Positions 6,068 through 13,820 of a stretch of 64,000 bases of DNA are shown here, piece by piece (the first letter of the stretch is position 1; the number at the start of each line of letters is the position of its first letter). The notes under the pieces are model-generated. The model worked only from the letters and a program-made list of their open reading frames with translations, made no database searches and had not been told where the DNA came from. This DNA comes from SHZI01 sp031395645 (GTDB taxonomy: Bacteria > Pseudomonadota > Gammaproteobacteria > Steroidobacterales > GCA-2729495): the NCBI GenBank assembly GCA_031395645.1, contig JANNJM010000014.1:1-64000 (forward strand), read 5' to 3'. The translations under genes and the position numbers were made by a program.

Positions 6068-7350
6068 GCAGGAACCGCCTGGAGTGCCTGCTCCAAGTCT
6101 GCAACAAGATCGTCCGCATCCTCAATACCGATCGAGATGCGGATGAGGGCGGGCGTGATCGAGAAGCGCTTGAGTTCCTCGACGGGCATGCCTGAATGCG
6201 TCATGGAGGCGGGGTGCGAGGCGAGCGTTTCGGTACCACCGAGACTGACGGCGAGTTTGATTACCTCCAACTGGTCGAGCAGCGCGAAGGCGCCGCGTTC
6301 GCCGCCCTTCACCTCGAAGGAGAACGTGGAACCGGCGCTCGTGTTCTGCCGCTCGTGAAGTGCGCGATCGGGATGGTCGGCCGGTAGAAAATCCAGGTAC
6401 CAGACGTTTTCGATCTTCGGGTGATCGCGCAGGTAGAGCGCCACCGTGCGCGCACCCAATGCGCTTGCCTCCATGCGCAGCTTCAGCGTTTCGAGCGAGC
6501 GCATCAGCAGCCAGGCCGTGTGTGGATCGCACATGGTGCCGAGCGTCGAGCGCATGCGACGCACGGGCGCGAGCATGATGCCGGCACCGGAGGCGCCGCC
6601 GGCGATGAGGTCCGAGTGGCCGCCCACGTACTTGGTGAGCGAGGTGACCACGAGGTCGGCGCCATGCCGAATCGGACTGCAGAACACAGGGCCGAGCATG
6701 GTGTTGTCCACGATCACGGGCGGGCGCCTGCCGTCGACGGCCAGTTCATCCGAGATCGCGCGCGCGGCGGCAATGTCGACGAGGCCGTTGGTAGGGTTGG
6801 CGGGTGTTTCCACGTAGATTGCGCCGATCCGGCCGACGGATTTTGCCTTCTTTGCAGCGGCGCGCATCGCGGCGACGCCGGCTTCGACCTCGAAACCGAC
6901 CTGGGAGACGCCGAATTCCGGGAGGACGGAATGGATCAGGGTTTCCGTGCCGCCGTAAATGGGCTGGCTCTGCAACACCACGTCGCCGGGGCGCAGGTAG
7001 GCCCACAGGCAGGTGGAAATCGCCGCCATGCCCGACGCGAAGGCCAGACTGGCCTCTGCTTCGTCCCACAGCGCGAGTCTGTCTTCCAGCACCTCGAGAT
7101 TCGGATTATTGAAACGCGAATAGACGAGGCCGGGTTCCTCATCCGGGCCGAGCTTGCGGCGGCCCTGGATCGTTGCAAAAAACTTCTTGCCGTCCTCTGC
7201 CGACTTGAACACGAAGGTTGAGGTCTGGAATTGCGGCGGCTTCAGCGAACCCTCAGACAGCATGGGATCGTAGCCATAGCCCATCATCAGCGTCTCGGGC
7301 TTCAGCTTGCGCGTGCCGATCGTGCGCTTGCGCCAGGATTTGTCAGCCAT
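6064..7350 (-). CDS. Cystathionine gamma-synthase family PLP enzyme
   Basis: 428 residues of the Cys/Met-metabolism PLP family, which covers cystathionine gamma-synthase, gamma-lyase, methionine gamma-lyase and O-acylhomoserine sulfhydrylase. The PLP-lysine is in VVTSLTKYVGGHSDL; YSRFNNPNLEVLEDRLALW and VDNTMLGPVF are also family signatures. The N-terminal extension (MMGYGYDPMLSEGSLKPP) marks the subgroup usually annotated only as 'CGS family'. ATG 7350 has GGAGG 5 bases upstream. It is the first gene of the operon with propeller, MoaD-like and MoeB-like proteins, so it may use a thiocarboxylated carrier as sulfur donor, or produce the sulfide; this is inference. Confidence 0.88.
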   Translation of the reverse strand: MADKSWRKRTIGTRKLKPETLMMGYGYDPMLSEGSLKPPQFQTSTFVFKSAEDGKKFFATIQGRRKLGPDEEPGLVYSRFNNPNLEVLEDRLALWDEAEASLAFASGMAAISTCLWAYLRPGDVVLQSQPIYGGTETLIHSVLPEFGVSQVGFEVEAGVAAMRAAAKKAKSVGRIGAIYVETPANPTNGLVDIAAARAISDELAVDGRRPPVIVDNTMLGPVFCSPIRHGADLVVTSLTKYVGGHSDLIAGGASGAGIMLAPVRRMRSTLGTMCDPHTAWLLMRSLETLKLRMEASALGARTVALYLRDHPKIENVWYLDFLPADHPDRALHERQNTSAGSTFSFEVKGGERGAFALLDQLEVIKLAVSLGGTETLASHPASMTHSGMPVEELKRFSITPALIRISIGIEDADDLVADLEQALQAVPA

Positions 7351-7451
7351 GCCGGCCTCCGCGTGCGTTGCCCGCAGCTTGCGCCAGCGTCGGTCGGTGA
7401 CGCAAGGGCGCAAGCTGCGGGGTCACGCGGCGGCCGGAGCAGGCTCCTCTG

Positions 7452-7793
7452 CTAGCCGGCCCGACTGCGTATCGATCGCGCGTCCTTTATGGCTGCCAGC
7501 CGGGGAATACCGGCCGCGGCTACGGCGCGCGCGACGGACGCATCCTGGCAGGCGCGCACGATCTGCAACCGTGCCAGATCACGGATCCCGACAGATGGGC
7601 ACACCCTGCTGGCGGCGCGGACGATACGGTTGTACAAGGCGAGGGCACCCGCCTCGGTCTCGACGTTGAGGTCACCGTAGCGGACGACGACCTGCGGAAC
7701 CTGGTCGTGCTTGGGGGCGGCGCCGGCGTGAGCGGGCAGTGTGCTGATGGCCGTAAGCAGCGCTAAGGCCAGTACGGTAGCTGAAGTGTGCAT
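7452..7793 (-). CDS. UrcA-family exported protein
   Basis: 113 residues. A signal peptide ends near AHA-GA (about 24). The family signature follows: VVVRYGDLNVETEAGALALY, then RIVRAASRVCPSVG and a second Cys in VRACQDAS; the two Cys probably form a disulfide. UrcA proteins are common in Proteobacteria and have no known function. ATG 7793 has CAGGAG 6 bases upstream, better than the GTG at 7856. It is monocistronic; the PLP-enzyme operon begins 101 bases downstream. Confidence 0.85.
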   Translation of the reverse strand: MHTSATVLALALLTAISTLPAHAGAAPKHDQVPQVVVRYGDLNVETEAGALALYNRIVRAASRVCPSVGIRDLARLQIVRACQDASVARAVAAAGIPRLAAIKDARSIRSRAG

Positions 7794-7949
7794 GGTGGTC
7801 TCCTGTAGCTGAGTGATGTGACGACGGGCATATAAGACTCCCAGGGAACCCTGCACCGCGACGGGCCGTCTACGTATTCGTCCCCGCTGCCAACGAGTTG
7901 GTACCGGCCCACCCCGACCAGCGAGCCAATTGCGCTACCCTTGAGTCCC

Positions 7950-9080
7950 ATGAAGAAGCACCTGGGTACGAGCGGTCTTGAGCCAAGGCCGTTTCTCGCC
8001 ATCGCCTGCCTGTTCTGGCTCTACGCGACCCTGTCGGCCGTGCTCTACACCTATGGATTGAGTGTCACCTTTTCAGAACTGACCGACGAGCCGCTCTTCG
8101 CCGCGTGGCCGATGCGCGTTGCGCAGTACTTGCTACTCCTGCCGCCGTTGCTTGGCTGCTATGGGCTTTCGCTGCGTCTCGGGTGGCAGCCCGTCGGTCG
8201 AACACTGCCGCTGCAGATTGGCCTGGGGGTGGTGTTCGCCCTGCTGGCGCGTCCGGCTCTGGCTGTAGCCATGATGCTGTTCGGAGCCCCCGACGAGCAC
8301 GACAATTCGGATCTCGATGAGAGCCTCAACTGGATCGGCCCTGAGCTCTTCACGGCGTGGCTGGCGAGCTTCACTGATTTCCTCGTGCGCTACGGCTTTG
8401 GCCTGGCACTGCTGAATAGTTTCGCCGGTTACAAGCGGCTTCGGGACGCCGAGCTGCGGGTGACCGCTCTCGAACAGCAATGGGGCAGCGCCCGGCTGGC
8501 AGCGCTGCGTCAGCAGCTTTCGCCACACACGCTGTTCAACCTGCTGCACACGATTCGCGGTCAGATCACCTGGGACCCGCCAGCCGCACAGGCGATGGTC
8601 GTGCAGCTGGCCGATCTGCTGCGCCGCCTGCTCAACGCCGGTGAGCGGGAGTTCTCAACGCTGGCCGACGAATTGCAGTTTGTTCGCCTGTATCTGGAGC
8701 TGCAGTGCCAGCGGTTTGCGGACCGGTGCAGCTTTGAACTGCCAGATCCGCAGTCCGTGCCGGCGGCCTGGGTCCCCAGCCTGATCCTCCAGCCCCTCGT
8801 GGAGAACGCGGTGACGCACGGGCTTGCGGGGCACGACGGACCCGTGCAGGTCGGGGTGACGGCCAGGGTCGAGGGCGACGTTCTGCGGCTCACTATCACG
8901 AACCAGACCGCGGGCCGGGATTCCGGCGGGGCAGAGGGCATTGGCCTGCGCAATGTGCGGGAACGGCTGGCGGTGCAATACGGTGACCGCGCAAGTTTCA
9001 CTGCCGGGCCGCAGGCGCCCGGTCGCTGGGTTGCCGAACTTGAACTGCCCCTGCTGCGAGACCCGCCGCAGTCCGCATGA
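7950..9080 (+). CDS. LytS/YehU-type sensor histidine kinase
   Basis: 376 residues from ATG 7950 (a TTG at 7941 is also open). There are four or five membrane helices in residues 10-165, a short coiled segment RLRDAELRVTALEQQW, then the His_kinase domain with the phosphoacceptor in QQLSPHTLFNLLHTI; the family norm is NPHFLFN. The ATPase N box is PLVENAVTHGL and a G box is GIGLRNVRERL. It lacks a large extracellular domain, so its signal is probably membrane-derived. The stop overlaps the response-regulator start (ATGA), which shows that they form a pair. The target genes are unknown. Confidence 0.9.
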   Translation: MKKHLGTSGLEPRPFLAIACLFWLYATLSAVLYTYGLSVTFSELTDEPLFAAWPMRVAQYLLLLPPLLGCYGLSLRLGWQPVGRTLPLQIGLGVVFALLARPALAVAMMLFGAPDEHDNSDLDESLNWIGPELFTAWLASFTDFLVRYGFGLALLNSFAGYKRLRDAELRVTALEQQWGSARLAALRQQLSPHTLFNLLHTIRGQITWDPPAAQAMVVQLADLLRRLLNAGEREFSTLADELQFVRLYLELQCQRFADRCSFELPDPQSVPAAWVPSLILQPLVENAVTHGLAGHDGPVQVGVTARVEGDVLRLTITNQTAGRDSGGAEGIGLRNVRERLAVQYGDRASFTAGPQAPGRWVAELELPLLRDPPQSA

Positions 9081-9862
9081 GACCGATGCGGGTCATTATC
9101 GTCGACGACGAGCCCGCCGGCCGGCGCACCCTGCGGGAGTGCTGCGCACTGCATCCTGATCTGGAGGTGATTGGTGAGTATGCGGATCCACGCCTGGCCC
9201 TGGCAGCGATTCGGGACGCTTCGCCCCAGTTGCTGTTCCTGGACATCAGGATGGACACCATGACCGGTATCGAACTCGCCCGGTCACTGGATCCGGCCAC
9301 GTTGCCGCTGATCGTGTTCGTCACCGCCTACGATCACTACGCTCTCGAGGCCTTCGAGGTGAGCGCTACGGACTACCTGCTGAAACCGTTCGACGACGAG
9401 CGCTTCGGTGGGATGCTCGAGCGTGTTCGCAGGCGCCATGGCGCCGAGACCGCTGCGGAGCGGGCCGCTGCCCTGGAGGCCCTCGTCGTACGGCTGGAGA
9501 GCGGGACGCGAGCGGTTGCGGCGGGGAGTCAGCGGCTGATCGCTGAGGCCTATGGCCGCCAGCACGTGCTTGATCCGGCGCTGATCGAAGTGGTGGAGGC
9601 CGATCGCAACTACGTCAGGATCCGGATCGGAGCGGAAACCTACCACGCCCGCAGCACGCTGCAGCAGGCCGAGCAGATTCTTCAGACTCAGCCCATGCTG
9701 AAGGTCAGTCGCTCATGCCTCGTCAGCATGAATCACGTTCGGGAATTGAGCCGCACCCCGCGGGGTGACTTCATTCTCGTGCTCGCCGGCGGCGCCACCG
9801 TGACGAGCAGCGAGGGCTTTCGCGACCGCGTGCGGGCTTATCTCGAGCAGATGAAGCTGTAG
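9077..9862 (+). CDS. LytTR-family response regulator
   Basis: 261 residues. The receiver domain (about 4-120) has the acidic pair VDDEP, phosphoacceptor Asp in LLFLDIRMD, Thr in VFVTAYD and Lys in DYLLKPFDD. The C-terminal LytTR DNA-binding domain (about 160-258) has VEADRNYVRI, SRSCLVSMNHV and a GAT-VTSSEGFRDRV ending. It overlaps the kinase gene by 4 bases. LytTR proteins bind tandem imperfect direct repeats. The next gene is convergent, 9 bases away, so no target is adjacent downstream. Confidence 0.92.
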   Translation: MRPMRVIIVDDEPAGRRTLRECCALHPDLEVIGEYADPRLALAAIRDASPQLLFLDIRMDTMTGIELARSLDPATLPLIVFVTAYDHYALEAFEVSATDYLLKPFDDERFGGMLERVRRRHGAETAAERAAALEALVVRLESGTRAVAAGSQRLIAEAYGRQHVLDPALIEVVEADRNYVRIRIGAETYHARSTLQQAEQILQTQPMLKVSRSCLVSMNHVRELSRTPRGDFILVLAGGATVTSSEGFRDRVRAYLEQMKL

Positions 9863-9871
9863 GCGCAACGC

Positions 9872-11152
9872 TCAGCGCCTCCGCCGCAGCAACGGATAAA
9901 GCGCGCTGCCAGCAAGCAGTGCGACGCCACCCCAGAGCAGCTCGGGCGGCGAGCTTTGCGAGAGCAGGACCGTCACCCCGGCGATACCGGCCAGCGGGAT
10001 CAGCGGGCCGAAGGGCGCACGGTAGCCCCCGACAGTCGGGTCAGTCGCCCGCAGGCGCAGCACGGCCGCACAGGTGACCCCGGTGACGATCAGCCGGGCC
10101 AGCACGTTGACGAGCACCAGCGAGAAGAAGTTCAGGCTCACCGCCAGCGCCCACGTGATGATCCCGTGCACCGCAATGGCGACCCAGGGACTGTGGTAGC
10201 GCTCGTGTACCCGGGAGAAGATGGCGGGGAACTGACCCTGTTCAGCCAGCGCGAACGTGACCCGTGGCACCACGAGTGATGCGCCGAGCACGTAGCCGCT
10301 GGTTGATATCAGGGCGGCGGCGCCAATGAGTGCGGCGCCGGTCGGGCCGATCAGTACGATCGCAGCATCCGCCAGGGGCCGGGTTGAGGTTGCAAGGTCG
10401 GGGTAGAGAGCGAACAGCACCCACTGCAGGACTACGTAGAGAAGCATCGCCCCGGCAATCGATATGAACAGTGCCCGCGGCACGTCCCGCTGCGGGTCCG
10501 CAGATTCACCGCCGGGCACGGTCGCAACCTCGAAGCCGCCGAAGGCAAACGCGACCAGCAGCACCGCACGCCAGAAGTCATCCGCAAGCAGTGGCGCTGC
10601 CGCCGACAGCGGCTTGCCAGCAATGACCAGTGCACCGCCGACTGCCAGCACGATAAGCGGAGCGAGCTTGGCCACGGTGAAGATGTTGGTCAGCGTCGAG
10701 CCGGTGCGTGCCCCGCGCAGGTTGATGAGCGTGACGGCAAGCACGAGGCTCGTGATGACGGCGATTCGCGGCCCCGGCTCCGCAGCCGCAGGTACGAACA
10801 AGGCGAGATAACTGAGAAAAATATTGCACGCCGCGCCGACCGCCGCGAGACGCGACAGCCAGAAGATCCACGCGACTTCGAAGCCCACGAAGCCCCCAAA
10901 TGCCGCCTTGGCCGCCAGATAGGGCCCACCCGTCGAGGAGAACCGGCCGGACGCTTCGGCAAAGGACATGGCGAACAGTAGCGACATCAGCCCTGCCACC
11001 AGAAAGGCGAGCGGCGCCCACAGACCCACCGCCGCGGCCGCGGTTGCCGGCAGCAGGAAGATGCCGCTGCCGACGATCGTGTTCAGCGATATCGCGGTGA
11101 GATCCCAGGGACCAAGTGTGCGGAGCAGTTGCGGCTGGTCTTCGGGGCCCAT
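9872..11152 (-). CDS. APC-family amino acid permease
   Basis: 426 residues and about 12 membrane helices. The APC signature lies in helix 1 (LNTIVGSGIFLLPA), and FGGFEVATVPGGESADPQRDVP in the helix 6-loop matches the APC motif; the C-terminal helix is followed by a basic LLRRRR tail. It should be a proton-coupled amino acid or amine importer in the inner membrane; the substrate is unresolved. It lies just downstream of the arginine-catabolic operon and its broken vapBC, in the same direction, with 45 bases to the vapC remnant, so it may belong to that transcription unit and supply a substrate for it. Confidence 0.88.
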   Translation of the reverse strand: MGPEDQPQLLRTLGPWDLTAISLNTIVGSGIFLLPATAAAAVGLWAPLAFLVAGLMSLLFAMSFAEASGRFSSTGGPYLAAKAAFGGFVGFEVAWIFWLSRLAAVGAACNIFLSYLALFVPAAAEPGPRIAVITSLVLAVTLINLRGARTGSTLTNIFTVAKLAPLIVLAVGGALVIAGKPLSAAAPLLADDFWRAVLLVAFAFGGFEVATVPGGESADPQRDVPRALFISIAGAMLLYVVLQWVLFALYPDLATSTRPLADAAIVLIGPTGAALIGAAALISTSGYVLGASLVVPRVTFALAEQGQFPAIFSRVHERYHSPWVAIAVHGIITWALAVSLNFFSLVLVNVLARLIVTGVTCAAVLRLRATDPTVGGYRAPFGPLIPLAGIAGVTVLLSQSSPPELLWGGVALLAGSALYPLLRRRR

Positions 11153-11197
11153 GGCCGGATGGTGCCAGAACGGCGGACCGCAGAGGTGGTTCGTGGT

Positions 11198-11472
11198 TTA
11201 CAGCCGCTGCACGTCCGGCAGTCGCGCGAACTGCCTGTCGAAGGTTCCGAGGGGCAGATGGCCAGCGAGTGATGGTTGAGCAGCATTTCGACGGCCAGTG
11301 CAATCTGCCGTCGCCCGAGTGCATAGACCGCATCGAGTACCCACATGGTCTCAACCAGAACGATGTGCGGTACCCACGCGCCCGAATTCACAAAGTTCTC
11401 GGCTGATGCGATCTGCGCCTCATCGTCCCGGGTAATCAACCAGACGAGAATATTGGTGTCAGCCGCGCGCAT
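11198..11472 (-). pseudogene. Broken PIN-domain toxin (VapC) with internal deletion
   Basis: The first 71 or so residues read as a PIN domain: ADTNILVWLITRDDEAQ, VETMWVLDAVYALGR, VEMLLNHHSLA. The frame then loses family likeness. Shifting frame at about 11265 restores a perfect PIN ending, AGHLPLGTFDRQFARL followed by PDVQRL and a stop at 11200-11198. Roughly 35-45 residues that normally carry the later active-site acidic residues are missing between the two parts, so the gene has a frame-shifting internal deletion. ATG 11472 overlaps the antitoxin gene by 14 bases. The toxin should be inactive. Confidence 0.85.
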
Positions 11473-11599
11473 GCCGTCGGCGGACGTAGGCGCGGATGCC
11501 CTCAGCCGGACTGGCTGGCTTCCTGGGCTTGACCGGGCGGCCGGCGAACAACGCGGCGTGGATTTCTGCCGAGGTGTACCGCTTGGCGCGACGGACCAT
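11459..11599 (-). CDS. VapB-like antitoxin, short form
   Basis: 46 residues. KRYTSAEIHAALFAGRP followed by AEGIRAYVRRRHARG matches the C-terminal toxin-binding part of antitoxins encoded before PIN toxins (commonly ending in IR-x-VRKRHAR). Its ATG overlaps the stop of the upstream reductase gene (TGATG), and its end overlaps the vapC remnant by 14 bases. Since its toxin is broken, the antitoxin is presumably under no selection or serves as a lone anti-toxin. Confidence 0.65.
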   Translation of the reverse strand: MVRRAKRYTSAEIHAALFAGRPVKPRKPASPAEGIRAYVRRRHARG

Positions 11600-13803
11600 C
11601 ACTTCTCCGTCACCAGCGCAATCGCCCGCCCCACCACGCGCCCAAACCCCGCCTCACCGCGGGACCAGGCATGCAACGCACTGGAAAGCGCCAGCTTGCC
11701 CTCCGTCGCCGTCGTGCGCTTGTACACACCGGCGGCATACTTGTTGGCCTCGGCGAGCGTGGGATAGGTGTGGATCGTGCTGAGGATGCCTTCCAGACCG
11801 AAGCCGTGTTTCATGGCGGCGACGAACTCGATCAGCAGATCGCCGGCATGCTCGCCGACGATCGTCGCACCGAGGATCTTGTCCGTGCCCTTCGCGGTAA
11901 GCGCTTTTACGAAACCGTGGGCTTCGCCGTCGGCAATTGCGCGATCGAGATCATCGATCCCGTAGACGTGCACGTCGTGGGGCACATTCTGTGCCCGTGC
12001 TTCCTGCTCGTTCAGGCCTACCCGGGCGACCTCCGGGTCCGTGAAGGTCGTCCAGGGGACCACGCGGTAGTCGACCTTGAATTTACGGAAGGCGCCGAAC
12101 AGCGAGTTGACGGCCGCGTACCAGGCCATGTGCGCAGCGGTGTGCGTGAACTGGAACGGCCCGGCCACGTCGCCGCAGGCGTAGATGTTCGGGTAGCTGG
12201 TCTGCAGGTATTCGTTGACCGCCACCACCTTGCCGGCCGGAATGCCCAGTTCCTCCAGTCCGAAGCCGGAAGTGTTGGCCACGCGGCCGACGGCGCAGAG
12301 GATTTCGTCGAAGGGGACGCGCAGAACCACACCGTCGTGCTCGACCAGCAGTACGTTCTCGCCATTCGCCTGCACGACACTCGTTGCTTTGTATCCGGTC
12401 AGTACGCGGATACCTTCGGCCTGAAAGCGGGCCCTGACGGTAGCAGAGACGTCCTCGTCCTCGCGGGGCATCAGGCGCGAATGGCTTTGCACCTGTGTCA
12501 CGGCCGAACCGAAGCGCGCAAAGCACTGCGCCAGTTCACACCCGATCGGTCCGCCACCGAGCACGACGAGGCGCCGTGGCAGCTTGCGGAGGGCCCAGAT
12601 CGTGTCCGAGGTTAACGGGTTGACCTCGGCGAGACCCGGGATCGGCGGCACGAACGGCCGGGCGCCGGTCGCAATCACGATATTGCGCGTGGTCAGCCGC
12701 TGCAGGCTGCCGTCCGCCTTGCGAATCTCGACTTCCCAGGGCGTGACGATGCGCGCGGTACCCGCAATGCAGTCGACGCCGAGACCCGTGTAACGCTGGA
12801 CTGAATCATGGGGCTCGATCTCAGCGATCACACGCTGGACCCGCTCCATGACGTCCGCAAAATTCCACTCGGCACTCGCCGATGCAATGCCGAATTCCTT
12901 TGCCCGCGAGATGTGGTTCAGCAGCTTCGCCGAGCGGATCAGTGCCTTGGAAGGTACGCAGCCCGTGTACAGGCAGTCGCCGCCCATCCGGTGGCGTTCC
13001 ACCAGTGTCACCTTCGCCCGTACGGCCGCCGCGATGTAGCTGGTCACCAGGCCCGCAGAGCCCGCGCCGATGACGACCACGTTCCGGTCGAAGCGCGCGG
13101 GTCTGCGGCCGGCCCACGGCGCATAGACCCGGCGAGCCCGGAAGGCGTCGATGATTTTCTTCGAGATGATTGGCAAGATACCGAGGGCCACGAATGCAAG
13201 GAGAATGCGGGGCGACAGGATGCCCTTGAGGGACGTGAGCCTGGCGAGTTCGGTGCCGGCATTCACGAAGGCCGCCGTGCCGAGCAGCATGCCGAGCTGT
13301 GACACCCAGTAGAACGTCCAGGTCTTCATCGACGTCAGGCCCATGACCAGGTTGACGACAAAGAAGGGGAAGGCCGGGACCAGTCGCACGGTGAACAGAT
13401 AAAAGCCACCCTCCTGGTCGACGCCCCGGTTGATCGCTGCCACCGTGGCTCCGAACCGCGCACGCATCGCATCACGCAGCAGGAAGCGCGACGTGAGGAA
13501 TGCCAGCGTGGCGCCGATCGACGAGGCAAAGGAGACCAGAACCAGCCCGACGGCCAGGCCGAAGATGGCGCCGGCAGCGAGGGTGAGCACTACCGCGCCG
13601 GGGACCGACAGGGCGGCCAGTGCCACGTAGATAAGAAAGAACAATGCGGCAGTCCGCAGCGGGTTAGCCGCGTAGTAGGCGGCGAGGGCGGCCTGTTGTG
13701 ACTGGACGAAGTCCAGCGTGAAGTATCGGCCAAGGCCGAGGCCGAAGAACAGCAGCACAGCAGCGGCCACTGCGACGAGGAGAACCAGTCGACGCCTGTT
13801 CAT
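11599..13803 (-). CDS. Fusion of TVP38/TMEM64 membrane domain and mercuric-reductase-like FAD disulfide oxidoreductase
   Basis: 734 residues. Residues 1-235: a TVP38/DedA-like membrane domain, with about six helices and family patterns RFGATVAAINRGVDQEGGFY and RLVPAFPFFVVN. Residues about 248-734: pyridine nucleotide-disulfide oxidoreductase with FAD loop VVVIGAGSAGLV, redox pair GGDCLYTGCVPSKAL, NAD loop VVLGGGPIGCE, FAD site YACGDV and C-terminal dimer motif THTYPTLAEA. It lacks the N-terminal metal-binding domain and C-terminal Cys pair of true MerA, so mercury reduction is unlikely. Such fusions are known in Proteobacteria and cyanobacteria; the substrate is undetermined. It starts 17 bases after gdh. 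Confidence 0.9.
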   Translation of the reverse strand: MNRRRLVLLVAVAAAVLLFFGLGLGRYFTLDFVQSQQAALAAYYAANPLRTAALFFLIYVALAALSVPGAVVLTLAAGAIFGLAVGLVLVSFASSIGATLAFLTSRFLLRDAMRARFGATVAAINRGVDQEGGFYLFTVRLVPAFPFFVVNLVMGLTSMKTWTFYWVSQLGMLLGTAAFVNAGTELARLTSLKGILSPRILLAFVALGILPIISKKIIDAFRARRVYAPWAGRRPARFDRNVVVIGAGSAGLVTSYIAAAVRAKVTLVERHRMGGDCLYTGCVPSKALIRSAKLLNHISRAKEFGIASASAEWNFADVMERVQRVIAEIEPHDSVQRYTGLGVDCIAGTARIVTPWEVEIRKADGSLQRLTTRNIVIATGARPFVPPIPGLAEVNPLTSDTIWALRKLPRRLVVLGGGPIGCELAQCFARFGSAVTQVQSHSRLMPREDEDVSATVRARFQAEGIRVLTGYKATSVVQANGENVLLVEHDGVVLRVPFDEILCAVGRVANTSGFGLEELGIPAGKVVAVNEYLQTSYPNIYACGDVAGPFQFTHTAAHMAWYAAVNSLFGAFRKFKVDYRVVPWTTFTDPEVARVGLNEQEARAQNVPHDVHVYGIDDLDRAIADGEAHGFVKALTAKGTDKILGATIVGEHAGDLLIEFVAAMKHGFGLEGILSTIHTYPTLAEANKYAAGVYKRTTATEGKLALSSALHAWSRGEAGFGRVVGRAIALVTEK

Positions 13804-13820
13804 AGGGGTGCCAGCGGCGG

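Noticed and set aside
10578..11354. 258-residue minus-strand frame across the permease start and vapC remnant
   Set aside because: Contains frame-shifted pieces of both neighbours; only its vapC ending is meaningful and is annotated as part of the pseudogene.
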